Source of the DNA: Seison nebaliae
Lineage: Eukaryota; Rotifera; Pararotatoria; Seisonacea; Seisonidae
Length of the DNA stretch: 56,960 nt
Reading direction: 5' to 3'
Assembly (NCBI GenBank): GCA_023231475.1
Contig: JALJEE010001010.1
Span: 1-56,960 of the forward strand
The notes below the pieces were generated by a model that saw only the letters and a program-made list of their open reading frames with translations, was not told the DNA's origin and searched no databases. Positions 1-12,494 of the stretch are shown piece by piece. The translations under genes were made by a program, and so were the position numbers. Position 1 is the first letter of the stretch, and every line of letters starts with the position of its first letter.

Positions 1-195
1 TACTGGAAGACCATTTATCGGAGGCGGATGAGCGCTCCTATTAAGAGGAGTAGAAATGGGGATCGAGGACTCGTTGGCTCTCGATTTGAGGGCGTCTCGG
101 TATTTAATATTTTTGTGCTCGCGAGAATTCGTGCCCTTTTCACAGATTTGGGAATTATTCGTTTTATCGTCGTTCCCAATGATAATTAGCTAGTT
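1..195 (-). CDS. possible partial exon at the left edge, minus strand
   Basis: Read on the minus strand, this stretch is open for about 65 codons and runs off the window edge. It is clearly GC-richer than its surroundings and gives a mixed-composition peptide ending in a Pro/Ser-rich part (STPLNRSAHPPPING). A splice-acceptor-like TAG lies just upstream, near 196-198. I do not recognise the product. The plus strand is also open over much of it in one frame, so the strand is an inference from composition and the acceptor. The GC-richer block continues to about 312 without a clear reading frame; it could be 5' UTR or promoter sequence. Confidence 0.25.
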
Positions 196-768
196 AGCTA
201 TTATGATCTTTAGGGAAATGCGTAACGCAGTGGTTTATGCACGTTCCTTAGTCCACAACGATGGGACACATGTCTCACGCAACGTAGAGATCTCCGACCA
301 CTACCCGACGGGAATTTCAATTAAAAAAGTATTTTATTATTATTTAAAAGTATTTTTTAAGTATTATTTAAAAAAAGTAGATAAGACACATTTATTTTAA
401 AAATTTTATATTAATTTTAAAAGTTTACAATTTTTTAATATTGTACAAGAAATTTCAAAACTTTAAAAATAAAACTTTAATTTCCATATAAGCTAGAATC
501 TTAGTTTTCCATAGACTTAAAAGGCGAATAAGAAATCTTCATATCTGAGACTTCTCATCAATTACTTAGCAACCATCTCTTATTTACATGTTCTATCCAA
601 TATTGGAGTATAGCTATATAGACATTCCATTCCTTCTTGACAATGAGCACATCGTATAAATCTGGAATTACTATGGGAAAGAATCGTATTACACAGATCG
701 ATCACGATTTCGTCTTGTTATTTTCCATTATCATAGTTCTTCCTAATCCTACTTTTTGATTTTTAAAG

Positions 769-1327
<559 letters not shown>

Positions 1328-2086
1328 ATATATGTCGATAGAAATTTAATATTTCATTTCAATTACTTCTTCAACGTTAATTTATCATGTCCAAATGCTT
1401 AATCTGTTCAAGACAATTCCACCATCTGACCATTCCCTTTATTAGTTTTAAATTAATTTTTATTTTTTCACATTCTTTTCCACCTAATTATTACTGTGAA
1501 TTGTGATCATAAATTATTAGAAAACAAAAAAGTTTTAGTTAATTAAATTTAATGGAAAATATTTAATTTTATGCAAAAAATTAAATTGTTCAAAATGACG
1601 TAAAGTTACAAAGAAGTTAAAGAGAAGTTTAAAAGAGGATTGATGAGAAGCTTTTCATTTGCAAATAGAAATATTTTGGAGAAGAAACTTAATAAAGAGA
1701 AAGACGAATATTCTCGATATTCTGATAATTCCATTAGCATTATTTTTATTTTGTTATTGAATGGTGCCCATGTTGTCTATGGAACATTGAAGGGGGAGTT
1801 CCTCGTTGGTTGATAACATATACATTTTATGTATTTTTCTATGATTTGCTCATATTCCAAGAAACATTCTTTCACTTATACAATTAACAAGAAATAAATC
1901 GTTGTGTAATATAATTAGAGGAGGAAGAATCTCGAGCGGACTTAATCATCGGCAACTAATCGAATGGAATACCATAAAAATTTTGTTTTCGTTTAAAAAT
2001 ATTCCAATAAAAAAAATTTTCGTCCAATTCCAATCTCTCTATAAAAATTCATTTCATCATTTTCTTCAAATCCTTTCCCCATAAAT
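1328..2086. other. intergenic, no gene seen
   Basis: AT-rich spacer between PDE6D and the next plus-strand gene. It has scattered stops in all frames and no family-like peptide. It should contain the PDE6D 3' UTR and the promoter of the gene starting at 2087. Confidence 0.5.
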
Positions 2087-3101
2087 ATGAATAGTCAACA
2101 AATTTCAAGTGGAAGACAAACGACAATTCAACAATTGTCGTACGCCCAATTCCTTCAACGACAACAACAAAGAAATACTCAAATAGACTTTGATGATAAT
2201 TCTACTAATTGTTTCGAATTTGAAATTTCTTTCTATTTTTATTTACTTCTCTCTTTCATTAGCATGGAAGTTCACCATTTTTCTCAATTCCATTTTGCGA
2301 ACATTCCATCGGAAAAAGAAGAGACCGTCATCGAAATATCAGACCACTCATCTACGAAGTAGTCGGGAGAGAAATGAATTATTGTTAATCTGTTCACAAC
2401 ATATGGCAGAAAGACAACAAGTAGCTAGAGATGCGGGCGTTTATGCATATCATGATGCTCATACTCGATATCCTGTTTATCTTCATCCTAAACGAACAAC
2501 ATCGATGACGACAACACAATCTATTTATCGTCCACAACACAAACAAAAATGTGAGACGAGTAGTCAACGAATCTCAAGTGTTGTGACGAATGAGAAACAA
2601 GAAACTGAATCATTGAAATTAATACCAAGACGTGATCTCGATCATGATTCGATAAAGAATTATTATGATACTTTACTTCGACGATTAGAAGTTCGTCAAC
2701 TCAATGAGGAATTACAAGATAATTTGAATGAGCGACAAGGGAATAATTCGGAAGCAGAAAGTCGATCGATTGGAGAACAAACCAAATCAGCAGGTCCATT
2801 TAAAGGATGTTTAACTTTTCGGAAAACAGAAATTCGTCCGATTCCAACTACATATACACTGAAAACTTTGCCATTCGATGAACGACGATTTGAATTAAAG
2901 AAATTGAAGAAATTAAGAAAATTCTCTAATCGTTTCCTTCACGAATTCCATTTCAATACAAAACAATCAAAAAAGAATGACAAACGAAAATGTTTATTGG
3001 AAACAGTCGACGAAAAGAAGTCGACGTCGTTTGCAGTTCGTCAAGACATTGGACGACTTTCAATGAGTGAACCGAATCTTTATTTCGCAATAGAACAGTG
3101 A
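2087..3101 (+). CDS. unknown two-exon protein, Gln/Arg/Lys-rich
   Basis: Exon 1 is 2087-2210 and exon 2 is 2263-3101, with a 52-nt intron (GT at 2211, AG at 2261-2262). The splice joins the two open frames cleanly and yields about 320 residues. The N-terminus is Gln-rich (QLSYAQFLQRQQQ). A conserved-looking middle contains SQHMAERQQVARDAGVYAYH, followed by charged helical stretches and a basic segment (ELKKLKKLRKFSNRF). The C-terminus has RLSMSEPNLYF, a possible phosphorylation-type RxxS site. No signal peptide or membrane segment is visible. I do not recognise the family; a cytoplasmic or nuclear adaptor-like protein is possible but unproven. Confidence 0.7.
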
Positions 3102-3233
3102 ACAACATCTTCTCCATCTTTCTCATCAATGTGGAGTTGAAATTAAATATATATTAATTTATCATTACTTCCAGTTTTCTGGTCAAAAAAAAAAGAGAAA
3201 TATTTATAAATATTTATTTTTCGCTTTATTAAA

Positions 3234-4807
3234 TCATTCAACGTTTTCTGTTCTTTTCTCACTCAATTGATATTTCTTTAAAAGATTTTGATTGATCGTT
3301 ATCAATCGTGCTGGTTGAGGCTTCAATTTGAACTGAGATCCTTTTTGTTGAGTATCTGTTATCTGTGACATTTTCTTTTCATTCGACGAAGTGGAAATTG
3401 GTTTGTTATAATTATTCTTTAAGATCGGTTTCGGTTCACTAATACCCAAATGTCTTGACGTTTGTCCATTGGGATTGTGAGAAACATTTGAATTGTCAAC
3501 ATTAGAATATGAAGAAGAGAGTTTGGTTGAATTGAATGAATAATTGGAAGTGGAAGCACCAATTTTGGAAGTTGTGGTTGAAATGGTGTTTGTTTGGATG
3601 GCGGATGTTGTTAGAGCGGTTGAAATAGCTACGTCGAGAAAAAGATGTTTAAATGCGTCTTGTTTACATACGATCGCTCGCATTGTTCTGAGACCTTTGA
3701 CGAATTCATTTAATGTTAAAACTCCATCAGAATTGCGGTCTAATGATGAAAATATTTTGTTGGCACATTCCTCTGGTGTGTCATATTTATAAACTTTAGT
3801 ATATATAATTTTTTTTGTAGTCTTCAATAATTTTTCATTAGAATTCGTCATCATTTTTCTGACGGATGAAGAGAAGGGACTTCGCCTTGTATCATTTTCA
3901 TCGTCTCTCTTCGTCTGATTTATCAGAATCTCTTCATCTGCTTCAATTTCTATCTCTTCTTGTTCTTCCACATCAATACCAAGCATATCATACATTCCCT
4001 AAAAGAGAATGAGATTTATATGATATTTTAAATATAAATTAAATGTAAACACTTAACACTTTCACCAATTCGTCATGTTTCACCGAACCATTTTTATCGA
4101 TATCATAAATGTTGAATGCCCAAGCAATTTTCTCACTTACACTGCCCTTCGTCGTTACGTTGAGTGCAGACATGAATTCAACAAAATCTTTCGAAAGAAA
4201 ATTGATTGAGAATCGTCGGATCAATAATAACCTATTCCTCCTGATTTGTCTATGTCTATCACCTTGAATAGTTGCTCGCAGAACTTCTTAGGACGACCAT
4301 TGGGAAATAGATTTTGATAGATTCTTAGAAATGGCTTCTTCTCCAATCGACCGCAGGGACATTCGCTCTAAAATTCATAAGGAAAAAGAAGGAAATTGAG
4401 TAAATTAAATTTGCTTAGTTAATCGATCTGGAATAAGAAGAAAGAAGAAATATAACTATGAAAATCTTATACCAAGAGTGTAATTCCTGATCTGTGAAAG
4501 CGGTGACCTTTTTGAGATGAGCGAAATCGTTATCAGAAAGCATCGACATATTAGTTGGTTGTGTCGAAGTTGAATGTCTGAATTGATTTGGACTACTTAT
4601 CAGAGAATGATTGTCGGTTCGTTTAATTTCATTATCGATCGAAGAATGCTTCAGAATAGATTGAAGAGGTCGATCGCACTGAGACTCAATTGTATTGTGT
4701 GGCGTGTTGGCTGTTGAACAAAGTTTAATGTTAGAGGAGTTTGTCGATCCCATTGACGGGGAGATTAGGACATTCCGCCAATTATGTTCGTATATGTGTG
4801 ATGTCAA
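3234..4807 (-). CDS. neuronal calcium sensor-like EF-hand protein with long extensions
   Basis: Four minus-strand exons fit in phase: 4807-4457, 4367-4232, 4187-4051 and 3998-3234, giving about 462 residues. The core matches the recoverin/NCS/KChIP superfamily. It has DQELHSWYKIFISECPCGRL (the degenerate first EF-hand with its Cys-Pro), then DIDKSGGIDFVEFMSAL, YDIDKNGSVKHDELVKVL and LDRNSDGVLTLNEFVKGL as three canonical Ca2+-binding loops. Relatives are about 190 residues. This one adds about 95 residues at the N-terminus, an acidic insert (EEQEEIEIEADEEIL) with a basic Ser-rich stretch between EF3 and EF4, and a Ser/Thr/Asn-rich tail of roughly 130. It has no N-terminal Gly for myristoylation. 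It probably acts as a Ca2+ sensor on membranes or channels; which subfamily is unclear. Confidence 0.85.
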
Positions 4808-7800
4808 ATCACGTGTAAGAAAGTTGAAGGGGAAATCTGAAGATATATGTGAAGTGTGTAGTTAATTAATAGAAAACGATTTCTATTACTAGTCATTTTC
4901 CATTCTCGCGCAACAAGCGCAAAACCTACATTATGTACGCATAAACATTTATAGGATTAGCAAAAGAATTCCGACGAGAATTAGAAATTAATGGATGTTC
5001 GAGAATATTATATGTGGAATTAAACTGAAACTTATCAACCAGAATTTATGGATTAATATACCAAATTCTTATTTCATCATAAAGGTATGTTCATTTTTCG
5101 TTACTTCACGGACTGTATATGTGAAATTAATTTTAGTCGAGAAAATTAATTAAAACTTTCTTCTTTCCAAAAATACCATCAGAATTGATAAAGAAGCAAA
5201 TTCGAATATTAAAATATGTTTTTATACCACTCTAAGTCGATGTCATTCAAATGCGAAAACTTTCTCAACATCCTCTCTTTCATGTCGTCCATCTTAAAAT
5301 AAATATGACGATGATTCAATTCATTAATACTTATATCGTTATATATGTCATCGTTCATATAACCATTTCAGCGATATCATATCGATTTCTACGACAAAAG
5401 TTAAACATTCCTTCCAGCTATCTTCTAATTGAATAATAAAGAAGAAACGGAACAGATTCAACATATTTTATTCAGGAAATTCAAGTAAAAAGAAGATAAT
5501 CGACTATACGAGAAGAATATCCTAAAGAGATTGTTTCGGAGAACATCTCACGACTATTCTCTTGAGGAATAATTGGCGAACAATCAGTTGATCATATCAT
5601 ATTAAATAATTTAAGTAATTTATATTCATTCCTCACTTACATAAGGAAAAAATGTGCGCACAATATATCTTCGTCAAGAACAAATGGCCCTAGTGAATAT
5701 GTGTCAGGAATAAAGGAAGAATTTTTTCTCACTTGTTTCTCATTCGATATATTTAGGTCGACTGTTTTGGTCTTGTGCAATTCGTTTGAGATGATTTGCT
5801 ACAACCAAATGCCTTCCAGCTATTTATCACAATTGGGTACTACCAATGTTTCGACATTCATGCATATTTATCTCTAGTGTAAAGATTTCTTATTCTAATT
5901 ATTTGTAGATAAGTAAATATTTAGTGTCTTCCGCACATCATGAGAGTGAATGTCTTACGATGAAAGGAATGTCTTAAAATATTTCACAAAAACGAAATTA
6001 TCATTTTTGATTTGGTCATCTCATATGCTTCATATTCATCAGACTGTTTCCTTTTTTAATATCTCGGTTGGTGTCATTTTCCTCTTATTCATTAGTTTTA
6101 CGGGTTTCTTTATGTTAAATATCATCCGTTTCTCGAAGTAAATTGTGGATAATAGACTTGGAATATCTATAATTGTCATATCATGATTATAAGATGATGA
6201 TTGAGAAGAGTAGAATTAAATGATAATAATTAAATGTTTCATTAAAATTATTCATTATCAATTTAAACTGATTATGATTTAAACTTTCCGTTCTTGTATA
6301 ATTTCATTCTAATTCACTTGCAGAACATTTGATTATTGGTTCGGTTAACAACACATATATCTCATGGAAAACTTACAACATTGTCAATGGGAAAAGTTTA
6401 ATCTTCAGAATTTTTAATTAAATCAGAACGTCAAGTTGATGCAGCAACTATGCATGATTACATCAATTTCAGATGAAGAGCGGAAATAAATGACAATTTC
6501 TCTCAGAAAAATATGAGAGAGAATATTTTAATTCTAATTAAATGTCATGGACCGATTGATAATGAGCCAAAACTAAGTCAGTATTTTCCTTTCTTCATTA
6601 TTTGTACATGAATATTAAAATTTTTATAGATTTTCATTCACTTTCGGATGGACGTACTTCGCAAAAGTACCAGTTGTATGACATAAAACGATATTATGAG
6701 GAACGAACGATAATATTGAATTGAAGCGAAATGTAAACAAAAAAAATTTGAATATGAGAAGGAAATGAAGATAGAGTGAAGAGGAAGAAGAATATAAGAG
6801 TGTTCCGAACAGAATTTATTTCGTAGACATCTTGTGCAATATCAGATAAATATCCTCATGTTCATCCTCAAATTTATAGAGCATTAGTCTCACATCGTTT
6901 CAAATATGGAACTATACAACGACAACCGAACACAAGTAGATCATATCACATGACGATGATGTTGAGGAGTGTTCAAGCAGGAATTCGGAGAAGATGTACG
7001 ATAATTCCGAAAGGCAACATACGTTGCCCATGCAACCAATCGAAAGAAGGATACCATTCAAAAAAAATTTCCACATCATATAATTGAAGACGACATTCAC
7101 TTATTATCAGAACATTCATTTAACACTCAACCAAAAATAGAAGTATAACAGCGTATTATGGAAGGATTCATTTCTTTTCAGTTTCAATAACAAATTTTTA
7201 TGAAGTTTAAAAAACTGATATTATTAAAGAACAACCTCTTATTGTTAATTTCCTTTACATTATTCCGCTGCGAACGAATAATTTCTTGGACTCCATTCAT
7301 ACAATCCGATAAGATTCTTATATTACTCATTTTCCTTTATTTTATTATGCTAAGAATTTCTTAAGATTTCAACTCTAAAATAATTCACCTCCAATAGACT
7401 TGAGAATGATGAGTAAATTTAATAACAAATAATTTTTCATTAAATAAAATTTTATTATTCATTTCTCTCAGAAAACACAGAAATTCGATTAATTACCTTA
7501 CGGCTTTGTCGGCTGTCTGTTAGGTTTTTTCCCAAATTGTTATCAATTAGTCGATATATGAGTTCAATGGTATGAGGGATCCATCAACTAATCCCTCAAA
7601 TACTAGAATTCAAACAGTCTTATAGTAACAGATGAAGAAAAAAATAGAGTGAAATTATAGTTAATCAATAATATATCCTTTCCTTTCCTCTAGAATAATC
7701 AACATAAAATGAGGAACGAGTCTGTCGTATATGCAGAGAAAATAATCGGACTATCAATATGGAAAGGATGTGAGCCGTAAAAAATGCCGGATAATGATGA

Positions 7801-8620
7801 CATAAAATATTACTAGTAACTTTGCTCATTTATCACTATTTTATATATTATCTCATTGAGAGAAATCAAAAGTAAAATTCTTCGAGCATAATTCCTACGA
7901 CAAGCAATGCTGCAAGGAATGAATTGTGGAGATGTAGGAAGAAAACTGATGATTCGCAATTCCATCATTACCATTGCCTTGCAGTTATCATTATTGGATC
8001 ATAATGCATCGTATCTTTTTTATTGTTAATTTCGACAAATCGTTTCGTAATCGTCATATAAGAAATCGTCGTCTCATATCGTGATCGGACGAAAAAGAAG
8101 CGGATGTTAAGTGAGAAAGATAAATGTACGTTTCATTTTGTCCTTTTACGTCAGTTAGTGATACATTATTATTGTTCCATCAATCGTCATCTAATTTTCT
8201 TTTGTTTGATGGAAACAAAATATTTGTTTTGAAATCATTTAATTTATCACCTCTTCGTGACTAAAGTTTCATTCATCTACTGAATTGAGAACCTGACAAA
8301 TATTTTGGAGATAATCGAATTATGTCATTAAAAATGATTTTAAGGGCTTTCTCTTTTTTTCTTATTTTTTTCCAGTTATTTACGTATTCGACAGTGGATA
8401 AGTAATTGGACAAATTGGGATAAAATATCATGCAAATTATAAGATTTTAAAGTAGAAATAACTTTCATTCTATTCTACCTTCTTAACTCAAAACAAAGTT
8501 CCATTGTGGATTTTTTGTTATTTCGAATATTCGAAGAGAATAACAAAGAGGAATTTTCAGCTCTTACAATGACTAACGATTACAACAGTTTCTTTTAATT
8601 GTTAACTTAATTGAGATTGA
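4808..8620. other. gene-poor 3.8 kb, only weak coding-like fragments
   Basis: No continuous gene is visible. A few short stretches look faintly coding. About 4950-5020 (+) reads GLAKEFRRELEINGCSRILY after an acceptor-like ATTTATAG. About 6825-7086 (+) has a roughly 75-codon open frame rich in Arg, Cys and Ser. About 8030-8110 reads as a basic peptide. None connects to another by plausible splicing, so these may be decayed gene relics or exons of a fast-evolving gene. The 3' end should hold the promoter of the gene at 8621. Confidence 0.4.
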
Positions 8621-9601
8621 ATGAGCAATTTATTAGATCGTCGTTTGCGTATTCAATTCGATGAAGATGAGGAAGATAATAACGATGACTATACACATCA
8701 TCCAAGGAGGTCTCTCGGAACGATTCTTGGCCTTATTGTCGAAGCGAAAGAAGACTCGGAGAATTTATTTGAATTTCTTAGAAAAGCCTTAATTCTTATC
8801 TCAAAATCAGGTTAATGCTTGAAAATCGATCAGAATTATCATGGCTTCGTTCTATGGTTTATAGGACTATCGACAGCAGCCATATTGTGCATGTTATGTG
8901 TCCCATTAATTATGATAATGGTGGGAATGCAATGGCTTAACGAATGTCCAAGAGAGACGAAAATTCCGATATATCTTCTCGTTGGTGGATTTGTGGCTTG
9001 TCTTCGATTTCTTCATATTCTTTGGAAAACGTACCAAGCCAGAAGACACGAGAAAAATGAATTATTAGAAATCGACGATCAACCACTACCTACAACGGGA
9101 TCTTGTTTCACTTATATGTTATTAGACGCTTTCATTGCAATCTGGTTCGTCTGTGGCAATTATTGGATATTGAAGATTTGGTGGCCTAATTTTCATGCTC
9201 CATTGAAAGAACCGAGTAATTATTGTTCAAGAACATTATATCTTTTCGCTTTAGCTCAATTGGCATTAGGCCATACCCTTTTGTTGTCTCTACTCGTATT
9301 GATTGGGACATTAACACTCTATGCTCTGGGTTGTACAAACTGTCCATGCATACCAAAATCCAAAGATAAATATCAACGAAATATAACAATTTGTCATTGC
9401 TGCTGTTGTTGTGGATCAGAAATTGATGACACTTCATCAGTGGATTTGGAGAAAAACTATTTCCAGCAATCCTTCAAAAGAACGAACAGTCATTATGTGG
9501 CACAATTGTCAAGTGACGATTGTCTCTCCTTATCGACCATCAGTGGAAACAAAATATATAAACCAAAATTCAAAAAGAAAAATGCATTGTACTCTCTCTA
9601 A
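8621..9601 (+). CDS. TMEM272-like four-helix membrane protein
   Basis: Two exons, 8621-8810 and 8865-9601, with an in-phase 54-nt intron (GT 8811, AG 8863-8864). The in-frame TAA at 8813 lies inside this intron and is not a real stop. The product is about 308 residues. An acidic N-terminal tail is followed by an amphipathic segment (EAKEDSENLFEFLRKAL) and four hydrophobic spans, near STAAILCMLCVPLIMIMVG, KIPIYLLVGGFVACLRFL, YMLLDAFIAIWFVCGNYWI and LFALAQLALGHTLLLSLLVL. The motif NECPRETKIPIYLLVGG after the first span, and the W-F/I-CGN in the third, are typical of the TMEM272-like family of arthropods and nematodes. A Cys cluster (HCCCCCG) lies in the tail. Function of the family is unknown. 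Confidence 0.75.
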
Positions 9602-10773
9602 TATTTCTCTCGGATGATCGGTTTCCAATACCCTTTTTTAAATTTCTTTACAACATTCTCTAAATTCCAAAATATTTATATTATTAATCAATTCTTTTCA
9701 AAATAATTTTGATCATTGTTTCATTTTAATAAAATTTTCCAAGAACTCCTTTCTTTACACTATCTAGTTCGAAATGATCTTTAGTAATAACTATTTGATA
9801 ATTACTCTAAAGTCTTTAGTCGTATTATAGAACGCTAACGTTCTGTCATGAGAATAAAAGAAAACGATAATTTTACAATACTTCTTATAACAAATAAAAT
9901 TCATTATCAATCATTGCCATTATAAAAGAATTGACACGAATAAAGTAAATAATAGAGTACAGTTCAATAATCATTTGACGTAAGAATTATTTTACAATAT
10001 AATATATAGAATAATACTATATAATTAAGTATAGGAATCAGTTAATTTCAAATTAGTAATTTGACCAAAGTCAATTTTGTTGTTATATAATTAATATTAG
10101 CTTATAATAATATAAAAAATAATTCAACAATTATTACCAATACCAAATGATTATTTAAAGGAGAGATTATTTAGACAAAGGAGAAATAGTTGTGAATGTG
10201 GATATTAGAAACAAGATTCTTATCGAAGTTTTTTATCGAAACTAATATTCTGTTCGATATGTTTGTAAGATTCTCTACAATTGTATAAAAGTTTATGTAT
10301 TCCTATTAATAATCGAATTTAAAGAATAATTATCATAATTATCGTTATCATAAGGTATATAATATATACTATTTTTATTCTATAGGTTATACTATACTAT
10401 ACCTTATCATATATGTGGAATTTGAAGCGAATAAATATTTGTTAATGTTTCTATATTGTCATTCTATTACTAGTCATTTTTCTTCATATAATTGAATATT
10501 ATATAATAAAATTGCTTTATATTCGATTGAAAACTTTGTTCCTCACATAATATATGAACCCATACTATTCTATTAGACATTTTCCATCAAAGAAACAATA
10601 ATGAATATAAAATCCGTTCCTAATGGAAACAATTTATCTTTTTGTTCTTTGAGAAACAGCTTAAATTTTAACAATTGCTTTGGAGTGACGACGGTCTCCA
10701 CACATATAAAGAGAACAAAAATTTTAGCTATGCCAAATGAAAACGATAATTAAATTGAGTTCCAGAATTTCCG
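9602..10773. other. intergenic AT-rich spacer
   Basis: About 1.2 kb of very AT-rich sequence, with many TATATA tracts and no gene. It includes a short inverted repeat: ATAAGGTAT at 10350-10358 pairs with ATACCTTAT at 10399-10407. Confidence 0.5.
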
Positions 10774-11988
10774 ATGTTTAATCTGAATCGCTACAGAACA
10801 ACGTTGCGTCTTCTCATATTTTTGCTCATTCTATGGATAGTTAAATCTTTTTCCAATTATATGACGTCCAATATTAATTTGAAAGAGACACAATATGACC
10901 AATTAATTTTAACTCCGGAACTAGTTGAGAAAAACGATCCTGAAACAACTAAAACACAACAAATATACATACCAAAAAAGAACCCAATTAAAACATCACG
11001 AATTCAAACGGAACCAGTTAAGTCCATAAATGAACAGCCGATTTATTTATTAAAATGGAAAAATATCAACTATTTCTCTATGCATATCATGAACCATTGT
11101 CCAGCTAAATGTCAAATAACAGAAGATGAAACTACTTTGGCAAAAAGTCATGCCGTTTTAATTTGGGGTTGGAATTTACCAGAAATACAGCTACCATCAC
11201 TCAGACCAGATCAGTTAATGATATTAATGGTCAACGAATCGCCCATTCAGACATATAGACATAATATACATTTCTCACCTCAGAAATACAACAACAAATT
11301 AAATATGACCGTGACATATCGTTTTGATTCGGACCAAAGAATATTCTCTCATTTATTAGAGAAGTTTCCAAAGAAAACGGAAATTAAGAAAAACTATTGG
11401 CGGAGTAAACAAAGAAACTTAACGGCAGTTATTATGGTGAGTAATTGCCGAGCTAAAGATAGAATGAAAATGGTAAGAACGTTACAAGATGCTGGTCTTA
11501 ATGTGGATGTTTATGGGAAATGTGGAAATAAATCTTGTGGGAAGAATAAAGAATGTTTTGAAATATTAAAAAAATATCATTTCTATTTGGCATTTGAAAA
11601 TTCTTTACATTGTCAAGATTATATAACAGAAAAATTTTGGAGGAATGCGATAGAAAATGAACTTGTTCCTATTGTGTATGGAGCAAGAAAGAAAAATTTC
11701 CAGCGACTAAATATTCCTGAATCAGCATTCATTCATATGGATGATTTTTCCAATATGAATCATCTGGTTTCTTTCGTGAAAAAAATAAAAAATAACGAAA
11801 AAATGTATAATAGCTTCCATGAATGGAGAATGGAATATAAACTCACCATCACTTACGCTCGATATTATTGTCAGTTGTGCGAAAAAATTCGGAAAAAGAT
11901 TTATGGAACTGAACTGGAGAGACGTCCAAGTTATTATTCTAATTTCTCCAGCTGGTGGAATTCTTGCGAGAATTTTTATGTTAAGTAA
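10774..11988 (+). CDS. alpha-1,3-fucosyltransferase (GT10), Golgi type II membrane protein
   Basis: Single-exon gene of 404 codons. It transfers fucose from GDP-fucose to N-acetylglucosamine of glycans in the Golgi lumen. A short cytoplasmic N-terminus is followed by one signal anchor (about residues 11-28, LRLLIFLLILWIVKSF) and then a stem. The N-terminal fold includes AVLIWGWNLPEI and MVNESPIQTYRHN. The diagnostic GT10 C-terminal motif is FYLAFENSLHCQDYITEKFW, followed by NELVPIVYGA and AFIHMDDFSN. Length fits the family (350-450). Whether it makes core alpha-1,3-fucose or Lewis-type linkages cannot be told from this sequence. The start is the first ATG before the anchor. Confidence 0.92.
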   Translation: MFNLNRYRTTLRLLIFLLILWIVKSFSNYMTSNINLKETQYDQLILTPELVEKNDPETTKTQQIYIPKKNPIKTSRIQTEPVKSINEQPIYLLKWKNINYFSMHIMNHCPAKCQITEDETTLAKSHAVLIWGWNLPEIQLPSLRPDQLMILMVNESPIQTYRHNIHFSPQKYNNKLNMTVTYRFDSDQRIFSHLLEKFPKKTEIKKNYWRSKQRNLTAVIMVSNCRAKDRMKMVRTLQDAGLNVDVYGKCGNKSCGKNKECFEILKKYHFYLAFENSLHCQDYITEKFWRNAIENELVPIVYGARKKNFQRLNIPESAFIHMDDFSNMNHLVSFVKKIKNNEKMYNSFHEWRMEYKLTITYARYYCQLCEKIRKKIYGTELERRPSYYSNFSSWWNSCENFYVK

Positions 11989-12494
11989 CTATCGCTTTTT
12001 CTTCATATTAATACCGTCCCCTCATTCAATAGAATGAATAATTTTTTACAATTCTTTATATCATTTTCTATCTTTAATTAATTAAAATATGATTTTCATT
12101 TAAATTAACAAATTCTCTAATCTACAAGTTCATTATTCAGATTTTTTCTAATTTATCCCGACTGGAATTTTGATAATAAATAATAATAATTCAATTAATT
12201 TCTGGAAATTTTCATTTCCTTTTAATTTCCACATAATCAATTTATAAATTCTAATTTATCAATAGAAGAATATAATAGAGAATTTCAATAATAAAATAAT
12301 GATAAATAATTTGTGAATAGAATTTTACTTCCGTCGTTATATGGTTTGAAAGTAAATTCGTAATTTGTCTTGTGGAAAGTTTAAATAGAATTCTATCCTT
12401 TTGAATTATAAGTTTACATTTATTGTTTGTGATGACGATTACAAATGAAATTTTAATCTGAAATAATTGACAGAAAAATTTGAACGAGAAGATA
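11989..12494. other. intergenic, no gene seen
   Basis: About 500 nt of AT-rich sequence between the fucosyltransferase and SEP15, with dense TAATAA runs and no coding signal. It should hold the SEP15 promoter and 5' UTR. Confidence 0.5.

Noticed and set aside
200-312. Possible rRNA, snRNA or tRNA gene in the GC-rich left edge
   Set aside because: I could not match it to any conserved rRNA block, Sm site or tRNA A/B box.
8813-8815. In-frame TAA between two open frames of the TMEM272-like gene, suggesting readthrough or a pseudogene
   Set aside because: A 54-nt GT-AG intron (8811-8864) removes it and restores the family-like sequence.
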